From Micromonospora coriariae (lineage in GTDB: Bacteria > Actinomycetota > Actinomycetes > Mycobacteriales > Micromonosporaceae), in contig NZ_LT607412.1 of assembly GCF_900091455.1 (NCBI RefSeq), positions 3,596,001 to 3,660,000 on the forward strand: a stretch of DNA of 64,000 nt, written 5' to 3'. The translations under genes were made by a program, and so were the position numbers. The notes under the pieces are model-generated. The model made no database searches, had not been told where the DNA came from, and saw only the letters and a program-made list of their open reading frames with translations. Position 1 is the stretch's first letter; every line of letters starts with the position of its first letter. Below, piece by piece: positions 34,965 through 43,965 of this stretch.

Positions 34965-36014
34965 TCAGTCCGGGGCGACCCGGGTGAGGTAGGTGTGGTG
35001 GGTGGTGAAGCCGAGCCGCTGGTAGAGCGCGACCGCCGCCGTGTTGTGCTGCTCCACCTGGAGGAAGGCGTGCGTCGCGCCGGCTCCGCCACCCCAGCCG
35101 GCCAGCGCGTCGATCACGCGGCGGGCCAGCCCCTGTCGCCGTGCGGCCGGCAGCACCTCGATGAGGCTGAGCCCGAGCCAGCGGCCCTGCCCGGTCACCG
35201 TGCCCCGGCCGATCGCCACAAGCGTGTCGTCCGCGTACGCATGGGCGAAGCGGACCTGGTCCACGGCGGTGAGCACGTGCCGGGCGGCGTCCGGCAGGCC
35301 ACCCTTGCGCCCGGCGGCGATCGCCAGCCACGCCTCGCTCGGTGCCTCGGCCAGTTCGATCACCACGTCGGCGTGGTCGAGCGCCGCCTCGCCGGCAGCG
35401 CCGGGCTGTTCGTCGGCGCTACCGGCGCTAGCGGCGCTACCGGTCGACGATCTGGACCCGGGCGTCCGGCCAGCGTCCGACCGTGCCGACAGGGGGAGGC
35501 GCGCGGTCTGCACCAGCGTCGGCGGCCGGCTGCCCCAGCCGCGGGTGTCCAGCTCGGCGCCGACCGGCGCGGCGAGCGGTAGCGGCGTGTTGATCAGCGC
35601 CGTTTGGCAGTGCTCGGCGTACCAGCGCTCGACCGCGTCCACCGCCGCCGGCAGCGGCCGGTCCGGGTCGCCGATCGGCAGCGCCGAGTTGGCCCGCCCG
35701 GTCCAGCCGTCGGCGGCCCGCAGCAACCAGTCGCCGAGCCGGCCCCGCGTCGGTGCCGGCCAGGCCTCGTCGGCGGCCCGCTCGAGGGCCACCACCGCGG
35801 CGGCCGTCGGTCGGCGGGTCGGCGGCACCCGCTTGGCCCGGTGCACCTGCGCCACCGGGACCCGCAGCTGACCCTGCGCGGTGGCCAGCGTGAGATGAGT
35901 CTCGCTCAGCTCCACCAGCTCGCCCAGGGCGTCCGAGAAGAGCGGCCGGCCTTCGCGAATCCCCACAATCCGGCGGACCACGATCCGGTGTCCCACATCC
36001 TGCTGTCGGAGCAC
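34965..36014 (-). CDS. GNAT acetyltransferase with N-terminal SH3-like domain
   Basis: 349 residues. The N-terminal 60 (RIVVRRIVGIREGRPLFSDAL...) resemble the small beta domain of the Rv0428c-type acetyltransferases. The C-terminal GNAT fold has the acetyl-CoA loop VLPAARRQGLARRVIDALAGW and ends AVALYQRLGFTTHHTYL. A low-complexity Ser/Gly/Ala/Glu insert near residues 180-210 separates the halves and is probably a flexible linker. The acceptor is unknown; protein or antibiotic acetylation are possible. It starts at GTG 36014. Confidence 0.86.
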   Translation of the reverse strand: MLRQQDVGHRIVVRRIVGIREGRPLFSDALGELVELSETHLTLATAQGQLRVPVAQVHRAKRVPPTRRPTAAAVVALERAADEAWPAPTRGRLGDWLLRAADGWTGRANSALPIGDPDRPLPAAVDAVERWYAEHCQTALINTPLPLAAPVGAELDTRGWGSRPPTLVQTARLPLSARSDAGRTPGSRSSTGSAASAGSADEQPGAAGEAALDHADVVIELAEAPSEAWLAIAAGRKGGLPDAARHVLTAVDQVRFAHAYADDTLVAIGRGTVTGQGRWLGLSLIEVLPAARRQGLARRVIDALAGWGGGAGATHAFLQVEQHNTAAVALYQRLGFTTHHTYLTRVAPD

Positions 36015-36093
36015 GATCGACCCCCTCCCCGGCGAGATACTAGGCTCTAACCGTCGCGGGAGATCGCGGCGTGTCTTGCGGAGGAGAAGACCG

Positions 36094-36420
36094 GTGACCT
36101 ACATCATCGCCGAGCCGTGCGTGGATGTGCTCGACAAGGCATGTATCGAGGAGTGCCCGGTCGACTGCATTTACGAGGGCAACCGGATGCTCTACATCCA
36201 CCCCGACGAGTGCGTCGACTGTGGTGCCTGTGAGCCCGTCTGCCCGGTGGAGGCGATCTTCTACGAGGACGACGTCCCGGAGCAGTGGAAGGACTACACC
36301 GGCGCCAACTACGAGTTCTTCGAGGACCTGGGCTCGCCCGGGGGCGCCTCGAAGATCGGCAAGGTGGAGAAGGACGCCACCTTCGTCGCCGCGCAGCCGC
36401 CGCGCGGCGAGGGCCACTGA
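36094..36420 (+). CDS. fdxC: 7Fe ferredoxin
   Basis: A 108-residue ferredoxin with one 3Fe-4S and one 4Fe-4S cluster. The cysteines are in PCVDVLDKACIEECPVDCIY and CVDCGACEPVCP. The extended C-terminus (YEFFEDLGSPGGASKIGKV) is typical of actinobacterial FdxA/FdxC. It carries electrons to cytochrome P450s and other enzymes. It starts at GTG 36094 with GGAGGAGAAG upstream. Position directly before dapC is conserved with Rv1177-Rv1178 of Mycobacterium tuberculosis. Confidence 0.95.
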   Translation: MTYIIAEPCVDVLDKACIEECPVDCIYEGNRMLYIHPDECVDCGACEPVCPVEAIFYEDDVPEQWKDYTGANYEFFEDLGSPGGASKIGKVEKDATFVAAQPPRGEGH

Positions 36421-37523
36421 ACAGCCTCGCGCCGGTCTCGTCGCGGCTGCCCGAGTACACCTGGGACGCTCTGGCCGCAGCGGCCACCCTGGCCGCGGCG
36501 CACCCGGAGGGCCTGATCAACCTCTCCATGGGCACGCCTGTCGACCCGGTGCCCGAGGTGATCCGGCGGGCGCTGGCTGACGCGTCCGACGCTCCCGGCT
36601 ACCCGTTGACCGCCGGCACCCCGGCGCTGCGGGACGCGATCGCGGCCTGGGTCGCGCGGGCCTGTGGCGCCGGGGTCGATGGTCTCGGCGTGCTGCCGAC
36701 CATCGGCTCCAAGGAGCTGGTCGCCTGGCTGCCCACCCTGCTCGGGATCGGTCCGGGCGACGTGGTGGTGGTGCCGTCGGTCGCGTACCCCACGTACGAG
36801 GCCGGGGTCCGGCTGGCCGGGGCCACCGTGGTCCGCGCCGACTCGCTCACCGCGGTCGGGCCGACCTCCCGGGTCCGGCTGGTCTGGGTCAACTCGCCCG
36901 GCAATCCGACAGGTCGGGTGCTGCCCGCGGCGCACCTGCGCAAGGTGGTCGACTGGGCCCGGGAACGCGGCGCGGTGGTGGCCAGCGACGAGTGCTACCT
37001 GCCGCTCGGCTGGTCGGCCGAACCGGTCTCGGTGCTGTCTCCGCAGGTCTGCGGCGGCAGCTACGCCGGGGTGCTCGCCGTGCACTCGCTCTCCAAGCGG
37101 TCCAACCTCGCCGGCTACCGGGCCGGGTTCGTGGCCGGCGACCCGGCGCTCGTCGCCGAGCTGCTGAAGGTCCGTAAGCACGCCGGCATGATCGTGCCCG
37201 CTCCCGTCCAGGCGGCCATGGTGGCCGCCCTGCAGGACCAGCAGCACGCCGACGAGCAGCGGGAGCGCTACCGCGCCCGACGTGAGGTGCTGACCGCCGC
37301 GTTCACCGGCGCCGGCTTCACGGTCGAGCACTCGGAGGCCGGCCTCTACCTCTGGCTCACCCGTGGTGAGGACTGCTGGCAGACGGTCGACTGGCTGGCC
37401 CGGCGCGGCATCCTGGTCGCGGCCGGCGTCTTCTACGGCCCCACCGCCGGCCAGCACGTCCGGGTGGCGCTGACCGAGTCCGACGAGCACGTCGCCGCGG
37501 TCGCCGGCCGGCTGCGGGCCTGA
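36417..37523 (+). CDS. dapC: succinyldiaminopimelate transaminase
   Basis: About 368 residues, a PLP aminotransferase of fold type I. The PLP lysine is in HSLSKRSNLAGYRAGF, and NSPGNPTGRV and VASDECYLPLGW are the cofactor-ring and phosphate motifs. It closely follows mycobacterial DapC in order of motifs (SMGTPVDPVP, GTPALRDAIAAW). It converts N-succinyl-2-amino-6-ketopimelate to succinyl-diaminopimelate for lysine and peptidoglycan. The start is odd: no ATG or GTG lies near the expected N-terminus. CTG at 36417, overlapping the ferredoxin TGA (CTGA), is the best candidate. Confidence 0.92.
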   Translation: MNSLAPVSSRLPEYTWDALAAAATLAAAHPEGLINLSMGTPVDPVPEVIRRALADASDAPGYPLTAGTPALRDAIAAWVARACGAGVDGLGVLPTIGSKELVAWLPTLLGIGPGDVVVVPSVAYPTYEAGVRLAGATVVRADSLTAVGPTSRVRLVWVNSPGNPTGRVLPAAHLRKVVDWARERGAVVASDECYLPLGWSAEPVSVLSPQVCGGSYAGVLAVHSLSKRSNLAGYRAGFVAGDPALVAELLKVRKHAGMIVPAPVQAAMVAALQDQQHADEQRERYRARREVLTAAFTGAGFTVEHSEAGLYLWLTRGEDCWQTVDWLARRGILVAAGVFYGPTAGQHVRVALTESDEHVAAVAGRLRA

Positions 37524-37539
37524 CCCCGGGGGCCCGGTA

Positions 37540-38568
37540 ATGACCGGCGAGGCGACCGGGCGGTACGCCGGAGTGCGGGCGGCCGTGGTCGGCACCGGCC
37601 TGATCGGCGGCTCGGTGCTGCTGCGCCTGGCCGACGCCGGCCTGGACGTGGCCGGTTGGGATCCCGACCCGGCGACCCGCGAGCGGGTCCGGGCCGGGGG
37701 GATGATCGCGCCGGACACGATCGAGCAGGCCGTGGCCGGCCGGGACGTGGTCTTCCTCTGCGGCCCACTGCCCACCCTGCCCCGGACGTTGGCCCGGGTC
37801 TCCGCCGTGACCGCGCCGGGCTGTGTGCTCACCGATGTCGGCAGCACCAAGGCCGACGTCGCCGAGGCGGCCGACCGGCTCGGGCTCACCGACCGGTTCG
37901 TGCCCGGGCACCCCATGGCCGGCGCGGAGTCCGCCGGCCTGACCGCCGCCTCCACGACGCTGCTGGTCGGCGCCGCCTGGGTGCTCTGCCCGGCACCGGC
38001 CGCGGCGACGCACGCCTTCCGCTGGCTGACCGGGCTGCTGGTGGAGCTGTTCGGTGCCCGGGTGGTGCCGATGTCCGCGCCGGCGCACGACTCGGCGGCC
38101 GCGCTCGCCTCGCACGTGCCACACCTGCTGGCCGGGGCGTTGGCCGGCGCGGTGCAGCGGGCGCCGCTGCGCGACGCGGTGCTGGCGCTCGCCGCCGGCA
38201 GCTTCCGGGACGGCACCCGGGTCGCCGGCACCCCGGCGGAGCGGACCGCGAACATGCTGCTCGGCAACCGGGCCCGGGTGCTGCACGAGTTGGCCGAGGT
38301 GAGCGGATTCCTGGACGGGCTGGCGGCCGCGCTGCGGGCCGGTGACGCGGCGGCGCTCACCGCTCGGTACGCGGAGGCCGCCGCGGCCCGGTCAGCGCTG
38401 CTCGACCCCCGGTACGCCGGGCGGGACCGGGAGTTCCCGGCCGACGGTGACCATGCCGCGGAGGTGACCTGGCTGCGAGGGCTGGGTGAGGCGGGCGGGC
38501 ACCTGACCGGGTGCCGGGTTGGGGCGACAACGGTCTCCTACACCGCGTGGCTTCCCGTCGCTGACTAG
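37540..38568 (+). CDS. tyrA: prephenate dehydrogenase
   Basis: A 342-residue NAD(P)-dependent enzyme of tyrosine synthesis. The nucleotide site is VVGTGLIGGSVLLRLADAG. Catalytic and substrate residues lie in TDVGSTKADV, PGHPMAGAES and SHVPHLLAGALA. No chorismate mutase or ACT domain is fused, though the last 40 residues form a small extra segment. It starts at ATG 37540, 16 bases after dapC, so it is probably in the same operon. It converts prephenate to hydroxyphenylpyruvate (or arogenate to tyrosine). Confidence 0.93.
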   Translation: MTGEATGRYAGVRAAVVGTGLIGGSVLLRLADAGLDVAGWDPDPATRERVRAGGMIAPDTIEQAVAGRDVVFLCGPLPTLPRTLARVSAVTAPGCVLTDVGSTKADVAEAADRLGLTDRFVPGHPMAGAESAGLTAASTTLLVGAAWVLCPAPAAATHAFRWLTGLLVELFGARVVPMSAPAHDSAAALASHVPHLLAGALAGAVQRAPLRDAVLALAAGSFRDGTRVAGTPAERTANMLLGNRARVLHELAEVSGFLDGLAAALRAGDAAALTARYAEAAAARSALLDPRYAGRDREFPADGDHAAEVTWLRGLGEAGGHLTGCRVGATTVSYTAWLPVAD

Positions 38569-38578
38569 GCTCAGGCGT

Positions 38579-39217
38579 ATGGCAGGCGATGGCCCGGTGG
38601 TGCAGGTGCGCGGCGAGGCGTACCGGGAGGTGCCGCCCGAGCTGGCCCGGTTCGCGGTCACCGCGACGGCCCGGGACCGGGACCGGGAGGCCGCACTGAC
38701 CCGGCTCGCCGAGCGGGCCGCCGCCGTCCGGGTTCTGCTGGACGGCTCCGAGCCGGTCGTGGCCCGGCGGGAGACCGGCGACCTGCGGGTCCGGCCGGAG
38801 ACCCGGCGTTCGGGCGAGCGGGTGGTGGCCTGGCACGGGAGTGTCACCACCACTGTCACCGTCACCGACTTCGCCGCCCTCGGTGAGCTGATGCTCCGGC
38901 TGGCCGACCAGGACCAGGTCGAGGTGGCCGGTCCCTGGTGGGAGCTGCGCCCGGACAGCCCCGCGCACCGCGAGGCGCGGCACGCCGCGATCAACGACGC
39001 GCTGCTGCGCGCCCGGGAGTACGCCGAGGCGCTGGGCGCCCGGATCACCGCACTGATCGAGCTGGCCGACGCCGGTCCGGGCGAGCGGCCGATGTTCGCC
39101 CGTGCGGCGTACGACGGGGGCGGTGGCGGGCCGGAGCTGGAGCTGGACCCGCAGCCACAGACCGTCCAGGCGGCCGTGCGGGCGCGGTTCACCATCAGCG
39201 ACCCGGTTCTGGGCTGA
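38579..39217 (+). CDS. SIMPL-domain (DUF541) protein
   Basis: 212 residues from ATG 38579. The SIMPL fold is recognised from VVQVRGEAYREVPPELARFAVTA at the start, the middle SVTTTVTVTDFAALGELML, and the C-terminal ARAAYDGGGGGPELE with AAVRARFTI. Most SIMPL proteins are exported or lipidated. This one begins directly with the domain and has no signal peptide, so a cytoplasmic place is predicted. The stop overlaps the start of the kinase gene (TGATG). Confidence 0.85.
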   Translation: MAGDGPVVQVRGEAYREVPPELARFAVTATARDRDREAALTRLAERAAAVRVLLDGSEPVVARRETGDLRVRPETRRSGERVVAWHGSVTTTVTVTDFAALGELMLRLADQDQVEVAGPWWELRPDSPAHREARHAAINDALLRAREYAEALGARITALIELADAGPGERPMFARAAYDGGGGGPELELDPQPQTVQAAVRARFTISDPVLG

Positions 39218-39864
39218 TGCCGCCGGCCCGGGTGCTCTCCGTCGACGAGCTGGTGGCGCGGGCGCGGGCGCTGGCTGAGGCCGGTCCGCGGCAACTGCTC
39301 GGCATCGCCGGGGCACCGGGCGCCGGGAAGTCCACGTTGGCCGAGCAGATCGTCGCCGGGGTCGGTCCGAGCGCCCGGCTGGTGCCGATGGACGGCTTCC
39401 ACCTGGCGCAGTCGCAGCTGGTCCGGCTGGGCCGCGCCGATCGCAAGGGCGCGGTGGACACCTTCGACGCCAACGGGTACGTCTCGCTGCTGCGCCGGAT
39501 GCACCGGCTGGAGCCGACCTCGGTCTACGCGCCGGAGTTCCGCCGGGACCTGGAGGAGCCGGTGGCCGGGGCGATCGAGGTGCCGCCATCGGTCCGGCTG
39601 GTGGTGACCGAGGGCAACTACCTGCTGCTGCCGGACTTCCCGTGGCAGGAGATCCGGTCGCTGTTGCACGAGGCGTGGTTCCTCGATCTGGACGCCGAGG
39701 TGCGGCAGCGGCGGCTGGTCGCCCGGCACGAGGCGTTCGGGCGGTCGCTGGAGCAGGCTCGGGCCTGGGCGCTGGGCAGCGACGAATCCAACGCTTCCCT
39801 GGTCACTGGCACCGCTGACCGCGCCGACCTGGTGGTCCGCCTGCCCGAGCCGCCTTCGCCCTGA
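39217..39864 (+). CDS. nucleoside/nucleotide kinase family protein
   Basis: 215 residues. Walker A GIAGAPGAGKSTLAEQI (about 28-44) and the PMDGFHLAQ motif are typical of the phosphoribulokinase/uridine-kinase group, as in YggC-like sugar or pantothenate kinases. FLDLDAEVRQRRLVARHEAFG provides the lid arginines. The substrate could be a nucleoside or a sugar such as fructose. It is coupled to the SIMPL gene by TGATG. The C-terminus is short and Pro-rich. Confidence 0.88.
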   Translation: MPPARVLSVDELVARARALAEAGPRQLLGIAGAPGAGKSTLAEQIVAGVGPSARLVPMDGFHLAQSQLVRLGRADRKGAVDTFDANGYVSLLRRMHRLEPTSVYAPEFRRDLEEPVAGAIEVPPSVRLVVTEGNYLLLPDFPWQEIRSLLHEAWFLDLDAEVRQRRLVARHEAFGRSLEQARAWALGSDESNASLVTGTADRADLVVRLPEPPSP

Positions 39865-39897
39865 CCGGAGCGCCGTGTCGGGGCTGCGCCGCGCTGA

Positions 39898-40455
39898 TCA
39901 GTCCAGCTGGCGGATCGGCCGGGCCGGGTTGCCGACCGCGACCACGTTGGCGGGCAGGTCCCGGGTCACCACCGCGCCGGCGCCGACGACGGTGTTCGCA
40001 CCGATCGTCACCCCGGCCAGCACGATCGCGCCGCCGCCGAGCCAGACGTTGTCGCCGATGGTGATCGGCTTCGCCGCCTCCCACTTGTCGCGGCGCGGCC
40101 CGGGTTCCACCGGGTGCGTCGGAGTGAGCAGCTGCACGTTCGGTCCGACCTGGACGTCCGCGCCGATGGTGATCGGAGCGACGTCGAGGAAGACCGCGTG
40201 GTAGTTGACGAAGCTGCGTGGCCCGATCCGGACCTGCCAGCCGTAGTCACAGTAGAACGGTGGGCGGATCCAGGTGCCCTCGCCCAGCTCGCCGAGGAGC
40301 TCGCGCAGCGCCGCGAGGCGAGCCTCCTCGTTCGCGGCGGAGGTGCTGTTGAAGCGCTCCATCCGGCGGGCGGCCTGGTCTCGGTCCGCGATGATTTCGG
40401 GATCGTCGGCGAGGTAGGGCTCGCCGGCGAGCATCCGGTCCTTCATGGAGTTCAC
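39898..40455 (-). CDS. sugar O-acetyltransferase (maltose/galactoside type)
   Basis: A 185-residue left-handed beta-helix acetyltransferase. The N-terminal helical part MKDRMLAGEPYLADDPEI is the Mac domain of Maa/LacA enzymes. Hexapeptide repeats follow (ITIGADVQVGPNVQL, ITIGDNVWLGGGAIV). The catalytic His is in TPTHPVEP. It transfers acetyl from acetyl-CoA to a sugar. ATG 40455 or ATG 40446 may start it. It converges with the kinase gene and is divergent from the subtilase gene. Confidence 0.93.
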   Translation of the reverse strand: MNSMKDRMLAGEPYLADDPEIIADRDQAARRMERFNSTSAANEEARLAALRELLGELGEGTWIRPPFYCDYGWQVRIGPRSFVNYHAVFLDVAPITIGADVQVGPNVQLLTPTHPVEPGPRRDKWEAAKPITIGDNVWLGGGAIVLAGVTIGANTVVGAGAVVTRDLPANVVAVGNPARPIRQLD

Positions 40456-40523
40456 CCGGTCGATGATGCCGGTTCCGACCGGGTAAGGGTTGGTTGGTCC
40501 GTCATTTTTTCGACTTCCCCATG

Positions 40524-40536
40524 CATACGCGGTATG
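40524..40536. promoter_or_regulatory. CATACgCGGTATG palindrome upstream of subtilase
   Basis: CATAC and GTATG arms flank a 3-base centre. The wider 17-mer GCATACGCGGTATGTAA matches 46331-46347 at 15 of 17 positions. It lies 60 bases upstream of the subtilase start, in an AT-rich segment that also has a T run. It is a candidate operator or promoter-linked site. Confidence 0.5.
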
Positions 40537-40596
40537 TAATTCTGACGGTGGTCAATGCGTCTCTATTCGTAACGACGCTCCACCGAGGAGGATCCG

Positions 40597-43500
40597 TTGC
40601 ATCGAAGTAGCAGAATGGCCGCGGCAGCCGTAGTCGCTCTCATGCTGGGCAGTCCGGCGGTCGCCGTGGCAGCCCCGTCGACCACCACCGCCATGCCGGA
40701 CGCCGTCGGGCGCACCTCGACCGACGCCGCGTCTCCGACCACCACCGTCACCCTGCTCAGCGGAGACCAGGTCACCGTCACCGCGTCCGGGTCCGCCGCC
40801 GTGCGTCCCGGCCCCGGCCGTGCCGACATCCGCTTCCTCACCACCCGCGACGACGGCCACCTCACAGTGCTGCCGCAGGATGCCCTGCCACTGGTCCGCG
40901 CCGGCCGGGTCGACCGGCGGCTGTTCGACGTGACCGGTCTGATCGCCGCCGGCTACGACGACGCCCGCCGCGACCACCTGCCGGTGCTGGTGACCGGCGA
41001 CGCGGGCGCTCACCGGAGCGCCGTCGCTCCCGCCGGACTGACCGTCACCACACCACTGCCAGCGATCGGCGGCGTCGCCGCGAGGGCGGACAAGCAGCGC
41101 GCGGCGACGGTCTGGGCGTCGCTCACCGGGGCCGGTGCCCGGGTCGGCACGGCGGGGGGTGCCGACCGGATCTGGCTCGACGGCCGCCGGCAGATCACCC
41201 TGGACCACAGCGTGCCGCAGATCGGCGCGCCGGCCGCGCACCAGGCGGGCTTCACCGGCCAGGGCGTACGCGTCGCCGTGCTGGACACCGGTATCGACAC
41301 CAGTCACCCCGACCTGATCGGCCGGGTCGCCGAGTCGCAGAACTTCACCGAGGCCTCCGGGGCCGGTGACACCGTCGGCCACGGCACCCATGTCGCCTCG
41401 ATCATCGCCGGCAGCGGCGCCGCGTCCGGCGGCAGGTACCGGGGCGTGGCCCCGGACGCCACCCTGCTCAACGGCAAGGTCTGCGAGGAAGCGGGCTGCC
41501 CGGAGTCGGCGATCCTGGCCGGCATGCAGTGGGCCGCCGTCGACCAGCACGCCGACGTGATCAACATGAGCCTGGGTGGTCGCGACACGCCCGACGTCGA
41601 CCCGCTGGAGGCGGCGGTCGAGTCGCTGACCGCGCAGACCGGCGCGCTCTTCGTGATCGCCGCCGGCAACGACGGCACCGACGCCTCGGTCGGTTCCCCG
41701 AGCACGGCGGACGCCGCCCTCGCGGTGGGCGCGGTGGACCGCGACGACGCGCTGGCCGACTTCTCCAGCCGAGGCCCCCGGGTGGGCGACGGCGGGCTGA
41801 AACCGGACCTGACGGCGCCCGGCGTGGAGATCGTCGCCGCCCGGGGCGACGGCACGCTGCTCGGCGAGCCGGTGGGGGACAAGTACGTCTCGCTCTCCGG
41901 CACCTCGATGGCCACGCCGCACGTCGTCGGGGCGGTGGCACTGCTCGCCCAGCAGCACACCGACTGGGCGGCAGCCCAGCTCAAGGCCACCCTGATGGCC
42001 TCGGCGAAGCCGCACCCGGCGCAGACGGCCTTCCAACAGGGCGCCGGCCGGGTCGACGTGGCCCGGGCGATCACCCAGCGGGTGGTCAGCAACCCGGTCA
42101 GCGTTTCCTTCGGCCAGCCCGCCTGGCCGCACAACGACGACACCCCGGTCAGCCGGCAGGTCGACTGGCGCAACGAGGGTCCGGACCCGCTCAACCTGGA
42201 CCTGACCCTCGAGGTGACCGGCCCGGACGGCCAGCCCGCGCCCGCCGGCATGTTCGCCCTCGGCGCGAGCCAGGTCACCGTGCCGGCCGGCGGCACCGCC
42301 GGCACCACGGTCACCGTGGACACCCGGCTCGGAACGGACGGCTACTGGACCGGGCGCATCGTGGCCCGCTCCGGGACGGCGGTGGCGGTCACCCCGGTCG
42401 CGGTGAACCGCGAGGTGGAGAGCTACCAGCTCACCGTGCGGCACCTGGACGCCACCGGCGGGGCCGCCACCGACCACGCCACGGTGCTTATCGGTCTGGA
42501 CACCTTCATCACCTACGACCTGTACGACCCGGACGGCACCGTCGACACCCGGGTGCCCAAGGGCCGCTACGGACTCGTCAGCCTCCTCTTCGCCGAGGAC
42601 GGGCTCGCCCAGCTGGCCCGTCCGGAGCTGATCATCGACGGCGACACCACAGTCACCGTCGACGCCCGGCAGGCCCGGCCGGTGCGCACCGCCGTTCCGG
42701 AGCGCTCGGCCGCGCCGGCGCTGGTGGACATCGGAGCGAACTGGGTCAGCAGCGACGGCGGCTATTACGGGTTCGGCGTGATCTCGCCCGACTTCACCGG
42801 GCTGGCCACCGGACATCTCGGTCGCGCGGTCTCCGGTGAGCGGTTCTTCGCCACGGTGAGCAGCCAGTGGATCGAGCCGGAGGTCGCCAACACCCCCTAC
42901 CTGTACGCGCTCAGCGAGAAGGTCCCCGGCCGGATGCCGACCGGCTTCGACAAGACCTACCGAAGCCGGGATCTGGCCAGCGTCACGCACCGGTTCCGGG
43001 GTGGCTATCCCGGCCTGGTCGCCGAGCGGCTGGTCTTCCCGCACCTCGACCCGGATCTGGGCGCCTGGGGGGTCGGCTTGACCACCGCGGTGCCCGGGCA
43101 GCGGGTCGAGCACTACAACACCCGCGGGCTGCGCTGGTCCTCCGAGCTGATGTTCGCGGTACCCACCGACGACGGGTGGCCGGAGCGGAAGATGTCGCTG
43201 AGCGCCGAACCACGGGCGTACCGGCCCGGGCGGCACACCCGGGAGAGCTGGAACAGCGCGCCGTACGGGCCGTCCTTCCCGGCGCCGCGCTGGCCCGGGC
43301 AGGGCGTCACCCGGCTCGGTGACGAGATCCAGGTGGACGTGCCGCTGCACAGCGATGCCGAGGGGCACGCCGGCATTTCGTACGGCGACACCGATCGGAC
43401 CGCGCTCTACCGCGAGGGTGTGCTGGTGGGCGAGTCGCCGGAGCCCGGTTTCGGGCAGTTCACTGTGCCGCCCGGTGCCGCCGCCTACCGGCTGGAGGTT

Positions 43501-43914
43501 TCGGGGAAGCGGAGCTTCACGGATCTCAGCACCGAGGTCAGCACGGCGTGGACGTTCCGGTCCCGGCACGTGCCGGGCGATGACCACCGGGCGCTGCCGG
43601 TGTCCGCCATCCGGTTCACGCCACCGCTCGACAGCACCAATGCCGCCCGGGCCGGCCGGACCCTGGTCATCCCGGTGCAGGTGCAGCGGCAGCCCGGTGC
43701 CGCAGGGTCGCGGGTGACCAGGTTGACAGTGGACGTCTCGTACGACGGCGGCCGCAGTTGGCGACCCGCCCAGGTCCGGCACGGAGGGCACGGCTGGACG
43801 GCCACCGTCCGGCATCCCGCCGGGGCCGGCTACGCGTCCCTGCGGGCCACCGCCCGGGACTCCGCCGGCAACACCGTGACCGAACGGATCATCCAGGCGT
43901 ACCGCCTGCGATGA
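40597..43914 (+). CDS. secreted subtilisin-like serine protease (S8), multidomain
   Basis: 1105 residues. The signal peptide is MHRSSRMAAAAVVALMLGSP up to AAPS. A propeptide region of about 190 residues follows, then the S8 domain: Asp in VAVLDTGIDTSHPD (about 228), His in GHGTHVASI (about 262), oxyanion Asn in IAAGNDG and Ser in LSGTSMATPHVVG (about 434). About 600 C-terminal residues form beta-rich modules, perhaps Fn3-like. TTG 40597 is preferred because GAGGAGG lies at the right distance; ATG 40615 would trim the signal. It probably digests extracellular protein. It interrupts the otherwise conserved stretch between the tyrA/dapC and dapD/dapE blocks. Confidence 0.93.
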   Translation: MHRSSRMAAAAVVALMLGSPAVAVAAPSTTTAMPDAVGRTSTDAASPTTTVTLLSGDQVTVTASGSAAVRPGPGRADIRFLTTRDDGHLTVLPQDALPLVRAGRVDRRLFDVTGLIAAGYDDARRDHLPVLVTGDAGAHRSAVAPAGLTVTTPLPAIGGVAARADKQRAATVWASLTGAGARVGTAGGADRIWLDGRRQITLDHSVPQIGAPAAHQAGFTGQGVRVAVLDTGIDTSHPDLIGRVAESQNFTEASGAGDTVGHGTHVASIIAGSGAASGGRYRGVAPDATLLNGKVCEEAGCPESAILAGMQWAAVDQHADVINMSLGGRDTPDVDPLEAAVESLTAQTGALFVIAAGNDGTDASVGSPSTADAALAVGAVDRDDALADFSSRGPRVGDGGLKPDLTAPGVEIVAARGDGTLLGEPVGDKYVSLSGTSMATPHVVGAVALLAQQHTDWAAAQLKATLMASAKPHPAQTAFQQGAGRVDVARAITQRVVSNPVSVSFGQPAWPHNDDTPVSRQVDWRNEGPDPLNLDLTLEVTGPDGQPAPAGMFALGASQVTVPAGGTAGTTVTVDTRLGTDGYWTGRIVARSGTAVAVTPVAVNREVESYQLTVRHLDATGGAATDHATVLIGLDTFITYDLYDPDGTVDTRVPKGRYGLVSLLFAEDGLAQLARPELIIDGDTTVTVDARQARPVRTAVPERSAAPALVDIGANWVSSDGGYYGFGVISPDFTGLATGHLGRAVSGERFFATVSSQWIEPEVANTPYLYALSEKVPGRMPTGFDKTYRSRDLASVTHRFRGGYPGLVAERLVFPHLDPDLGAWGVGLTTAVPGQRVEHYNTRGLRWSSELMFAVPTDDGWPERKMSLSAEPRAYRPGRHTRESWNSAPYGPSFPAPRWPGQGVTRLGDEIQVDVPLHSDAEGHAGISYGDTDRTALYREGVLVGESPEPGFGQFTVPPGAAAYRLEVSGKRSFTDLSTEVSTAWTFRSRHVPGDDHRALPVSAIRFTPPLDSTNAARAGRTLVIPVQVQRQPGAAGSRVTRLTVDVSYDGGRSWRPAQVRHGGHGWTATVRHPAGAGYASLRATARDSAGNTVTERIIQAYRLR

Positions 43915-43965
43915 GGCGTACCCCGTCCGGGTCCGCGGCCGAGCGCCGCGGACCCGGCGGGACCG

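Noticed and set aside
40552..43815. Open frame of 1087 codons antisense to the subtilase gene
   Set aside because: It is a GC-bias shadow: the plus strand has S8 catalytic motifs and a signal peptide, while the antisense product is Gly/Arg/Val repeats with no motif.
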